Part shown: positions 62,101-64,000 of the stretch, one piece after another | How positions within the stretch are numbered: position 1 is the first letter of the stretch | Layout: the number at the start of each line of letters is the position of its first letter | NCBI RefSeq assembly: GCF_003590095.1 | Contig: NC_039488.1 | Location: 9,424,001-9,488,000 of the forward strand | Source of the DNA: Trichoplusia ni | Taxonomy: Eukaryota > Arthropoda > Insecta > Lepidoptera > Noctuidae | Direction of reading: 5' to 3' | Length of the DNA: 64,000 nucleotides | Made by a program: the position numbers and the translations under genes | The notes under the pieces: generated by a model | The model's database searches: none | Told to the model about the DNA's origin: nothing | The model's input: the letters and a program-made list of their open reading frames with translations, nothing else

Positions 62101-63649
62101 AGTGCTAATATACGCCTCAGAATTTCATAAACGTTCTTTATTTTTATAAGTATTCACTGTCACTGCATCGTAATGAAAAAAACTTTGGGATAAACATTTG
62201 GAAATTTGAAAAATTGAATAACTGTCATATTTATTTTGATAAGGATTACCTACCATCTCAACAAAAACAGTTTGGCAAAGAAGTTTTGTTTTGGAATAAA
62301 ATTATTAGCCAAAAAAATTGTTATGGTGAGTCAACCTCAAAAGATAGACATATGCTATCTGAGACTTTTTTGTAGATCTTTTTATGGTCTACAATATTGT
62401 ACAACATTATTTTGAAGTAGCTTTTTTGGTTAAGCCAGCGTTTGCAATGAAAGTGTTAAAAATAGATTATTACAAAAAAGTGGTTATTGTGAGCGAACCT
62501 TAAAAGATAGAGATATGCTCTCGCGGATTTTTTTTATAGATCTCTTTATGGTGTACAATATTGTAGAACATTATTTTGAAGTATCTTTTGCGGTTAAGGC
62601 AGCGTTAGCAATGAAAGCGTAAAAAAAAAGTAAATGCATTTAAAATCGCTAAAATTTACTATGTTTCTGTACGAAAATATGCATAGATTATACTTAAAAA
62701 CCTTCCTCATGAATCACTTTACACACAAAGAAAACCGCATCAAAATCCGTCGAGTAGTTTCAAAGATTTAAGTAGTCAAGGGAAAATAGGGACAGAAAAA
62801 GCGCTTCTGTTTTATAATATGTAGTGATAGTGATATCTTGTGTATGTTTGTTGATTATATGAATGAAGAGCTATCTAACCACTACAGCTATTTGTATCAT
62901 AAGGCTATTTTTGCCTTTGAATTTATTAAGCTACTATGACTTCTTCAGAAAGATTATTTTAAATCATGGGTGGGCCTCAGATTTATGACTACATAGGTAC
63001 ATGAAACTTACCTTGACATGAAACAACGGTCTATTTCGTATTTTCTTTGGCTGTTGTTCTTCTTCAGCTTTTTCTTCACTTTCTGCTGGAATGTTTTCTC
63101 CAGTAGAATTGCCTACTTTTCTCATTAACAACTTCATGTACTGAAATACAAATAAACTATAATGTTATATATATTATTATTTATGTCTATTAACATTTAG
63201 CACTGCAGTTTAATAAATAAACAGCCTATTAATTTAACAAAAAAATAACATTATGGAGTTCATCGATTCCTGGAAATTCTTCAATTCTGCACAGTTAATA
63301 GAGGTACGAAGATATAAGAATAAAAAGACAAAGATATATAATTAGCATTTTATGGGCTGACAAAAAAACTAAATGCATTTTTTTCATTCACCTCCAAATC
63401 ACTAATATTCTTATTGGCCACCTTCTTCTCCTGTTTCTTTTCATCTCTTTTTTCCTTTTCTTTATTACTATCCTCATCAACCTTAACAGGAGTATCTTTA
63501 CTATCTTTGTGACTCTCAGTGTTGTCTTCATCAACACCGCTGTCCTCATCATCACTCTTGGCTGCTGATTGCAAAGCTTCCTTTATCCAGGCTGTCTTAT
63601 CATTTACATGGGCTTCAATAAACTCTATGAATAGAGGATCATCTTTATG
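56161..63649 (-). CDS. RBM19: RNA-binding protein 19 / Mrd1 (N-terminus beyond window)
   Basis: Thirteen exons chain in phase to 789 residues and the stop: 63649-63392, 63140-63012, 61075-60895, 60603-60512, 59669-59564, 59450-59259, 58311-58150, 58063-57960, 57874-57371, 57291-57089, 57006-56890, 56594-56486, 56373-56161. RBM19 (yeast Mrd1) is a nucleolar multi-RRM protein of the small-subunit processome needed for early 18S rRNA cleavages. Five RRMs are visible: ITGLPYKCKKKDIKEFF; IFVRNLPYIVSEEEVTGLF; CILVKNLPANTESDEIKSLF; LFVKNLNFKTTEDSL; ILVRNVPFQANRNEL. The non-RRM block SSHNWNVLFLGNNAVADVIA and the ending ALCQSTHLYGRRLVLEWAE are diagnostic. The first exon here starts at an acceptor after FIEF-type sequence, so RRM1 lies off the window's right end. 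Two Helitrons sit in the intron 61076-63011. Confidence 0.95.
61140..61419 (+). mobile_element. non-autonomous Helitron in an RBM19 intron
   Basis: Starts TCTAATATATAAAATTCCCG after an A and ends GCCGGGTCAGCTAG before a T, that is 5'-TC...CTAG-3' inserted between A and T with no target duplication, the Helitron hallmark. The body (CCGAAACGGTTCGACCGATT, TGGGTAGGTCTGAGAATAGG) is a type common in Lepidoptera. 280 bp, no Rep/helicase coding. Confidence 0.78.
62075..62827 (-). mobile_element. second Helitron, opposite orientation, with internal duplication
   Basis: On the minus strand it starts TCACTACATATTATAAAACA (62827 down) and ends GCCGGGGCGGGTCGCTAG (to 62075), with A and T outside: TC...CTAG between A and T. 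753 bp. Inside are two copies of a roughly 142-bp unit, about 62320-62461 and 62483-62625, sharing aagatag, atctttttatgg/atctctttatgg, tacaatattgta and acattattttgaagta. No coding capacity. Confidence 0.75.
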
Positions 63650-63724
63650 CTGTAACATAACAATAATAAAATGTTATAAGAAAATACGTATATGGAAATA
63701 TTTAAAGGGTAACTTTCAAGCTTT

Positions 63725-64000
63725 AATAATTTTATATTAGAAAAGCTGTTTCCTGCGGTTTCAACCGCATATTATTTTTTTCGTTGCTGCATTTTTTCCA
63801 TATTTTCTCACCGTTTAAACCTTCCCTGGACTGGTATGAATATTTCAAGACTAAAATTAGCCAAATCGGTTCAGCCATTCTCGAGTTTTAGCGAGACTAA
63901 AGAACACCAATTCATTTTTATATACATATATATTTTTTTTTATGTAGCCTGTTTTAGATCCCACTGCTGGGCAAAGGCCTCCTTACTCTTCCACACTTCT
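63725..64000. repeat. interspersed repeat fragments at window end
   Basis: 63735-63925 contains TTTCAACCGC and AGCCAAATCGGTTCAGCCAT followed by TCTCGAGTTTTAGCGAGACT, familiar from lepidopteran repeats. From 63946, CCCACTGCTGGGCAAAGGCC reads on the minus strand as the common LINE tail ending in ..EAFAQQWD. No ends visible. They lie in an intron of RBM19. Confidence 0.55.

Noticed and set aside
1..64000. CRISPR arrays, bacterial operons or phage genes
   Set aside because: No regularly spaced repeats and all genes are intron-bearing or typical eukaryotic; the window is animal nuclear DNA.

Overview
The window is animal nuclear DNA, almost certainly from a moth or butterfly (Lepidoptera). Genes are split by GT-AG introns. 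They encode insect proteins, including the ecdysteroid P450 Shadow (CYP315A1). The introns carry Helitron, SINE and LINE remnants of types familiar from lepidopteran genomes. Intergenic DNA is AT-rich, while several exons (PSMD2, BCR) are strongly GC-rich. A run of exactly 1000 N at 53555-54554 is an assembly gap of probably arbitrary size.

Layout, left to right (strand): THOC5 5' part (-, cut by the window start); KGD4/MRPS36 (+); a PhnD-like substrate-binding-fold protein (-); enolase (-); PRKRIP1 (+); 26S proteasome PSMD2/Rpn1 (-); CYP315A1/shadow (+) with an intronless COX18 nested in one of its introns on the same strand; ARMC5-like ARM/BTB protein (-); BCR RhoGEF/RhoGAP (+, 21 coding exons) whose 5.6-kb intron 7 holds three antisense genes for secreted cysteine-module proteins; CRELD (-, intronless); the start of a probable SAS10/UTP3 gene (+, lost in the gap); and RBM19 (-, five RRMs here, N-terminus beyond the window end). 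Most exon chains were built by hand, and the reading phase closes at every junction used.

The genes are mostly housekeeping: mRNA export, the 2-oxoglutarate dehydrogenase complex, glycolysis, splicing, the proteasome, cytochrome oxidase assembly, steroid hydroxylation, Rho signalling, ER folding and ribosome biogenesis. Many are paired head-to-head across short spacers (THOC5/KGD4, enolase/PRKRIP1, PSMD2/CYP315A1, ARMC5/BCR, CRELD/SAS10).

The best candidate for something undescribed is the antisense trio at 36768-41209. All three proteins have a signal peptide and a six-cysteine module. In two of them the module has the regular spacing C-x4-C-x4-C-x4-C-x4-C-x10/11-C. The largest (794 aa) carries a second copy in which the two central cysteines are replaced at the expected positions, plus an R-E-K-R convertase-like site that would release both modules.

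Mobile elements supported by ends and/or target duplications are a hAT-type MITE (942-1607), a 1.38-kb TIR transposon with 8-bp target duplication (27880-29258), two oppositely oriented Helitrons (61140-61419, 62075-62827), a tRNA-derived SINE (about 34058-34320) and two members of a GC-rich fold-back family (13376-13557, about 33890-34035).
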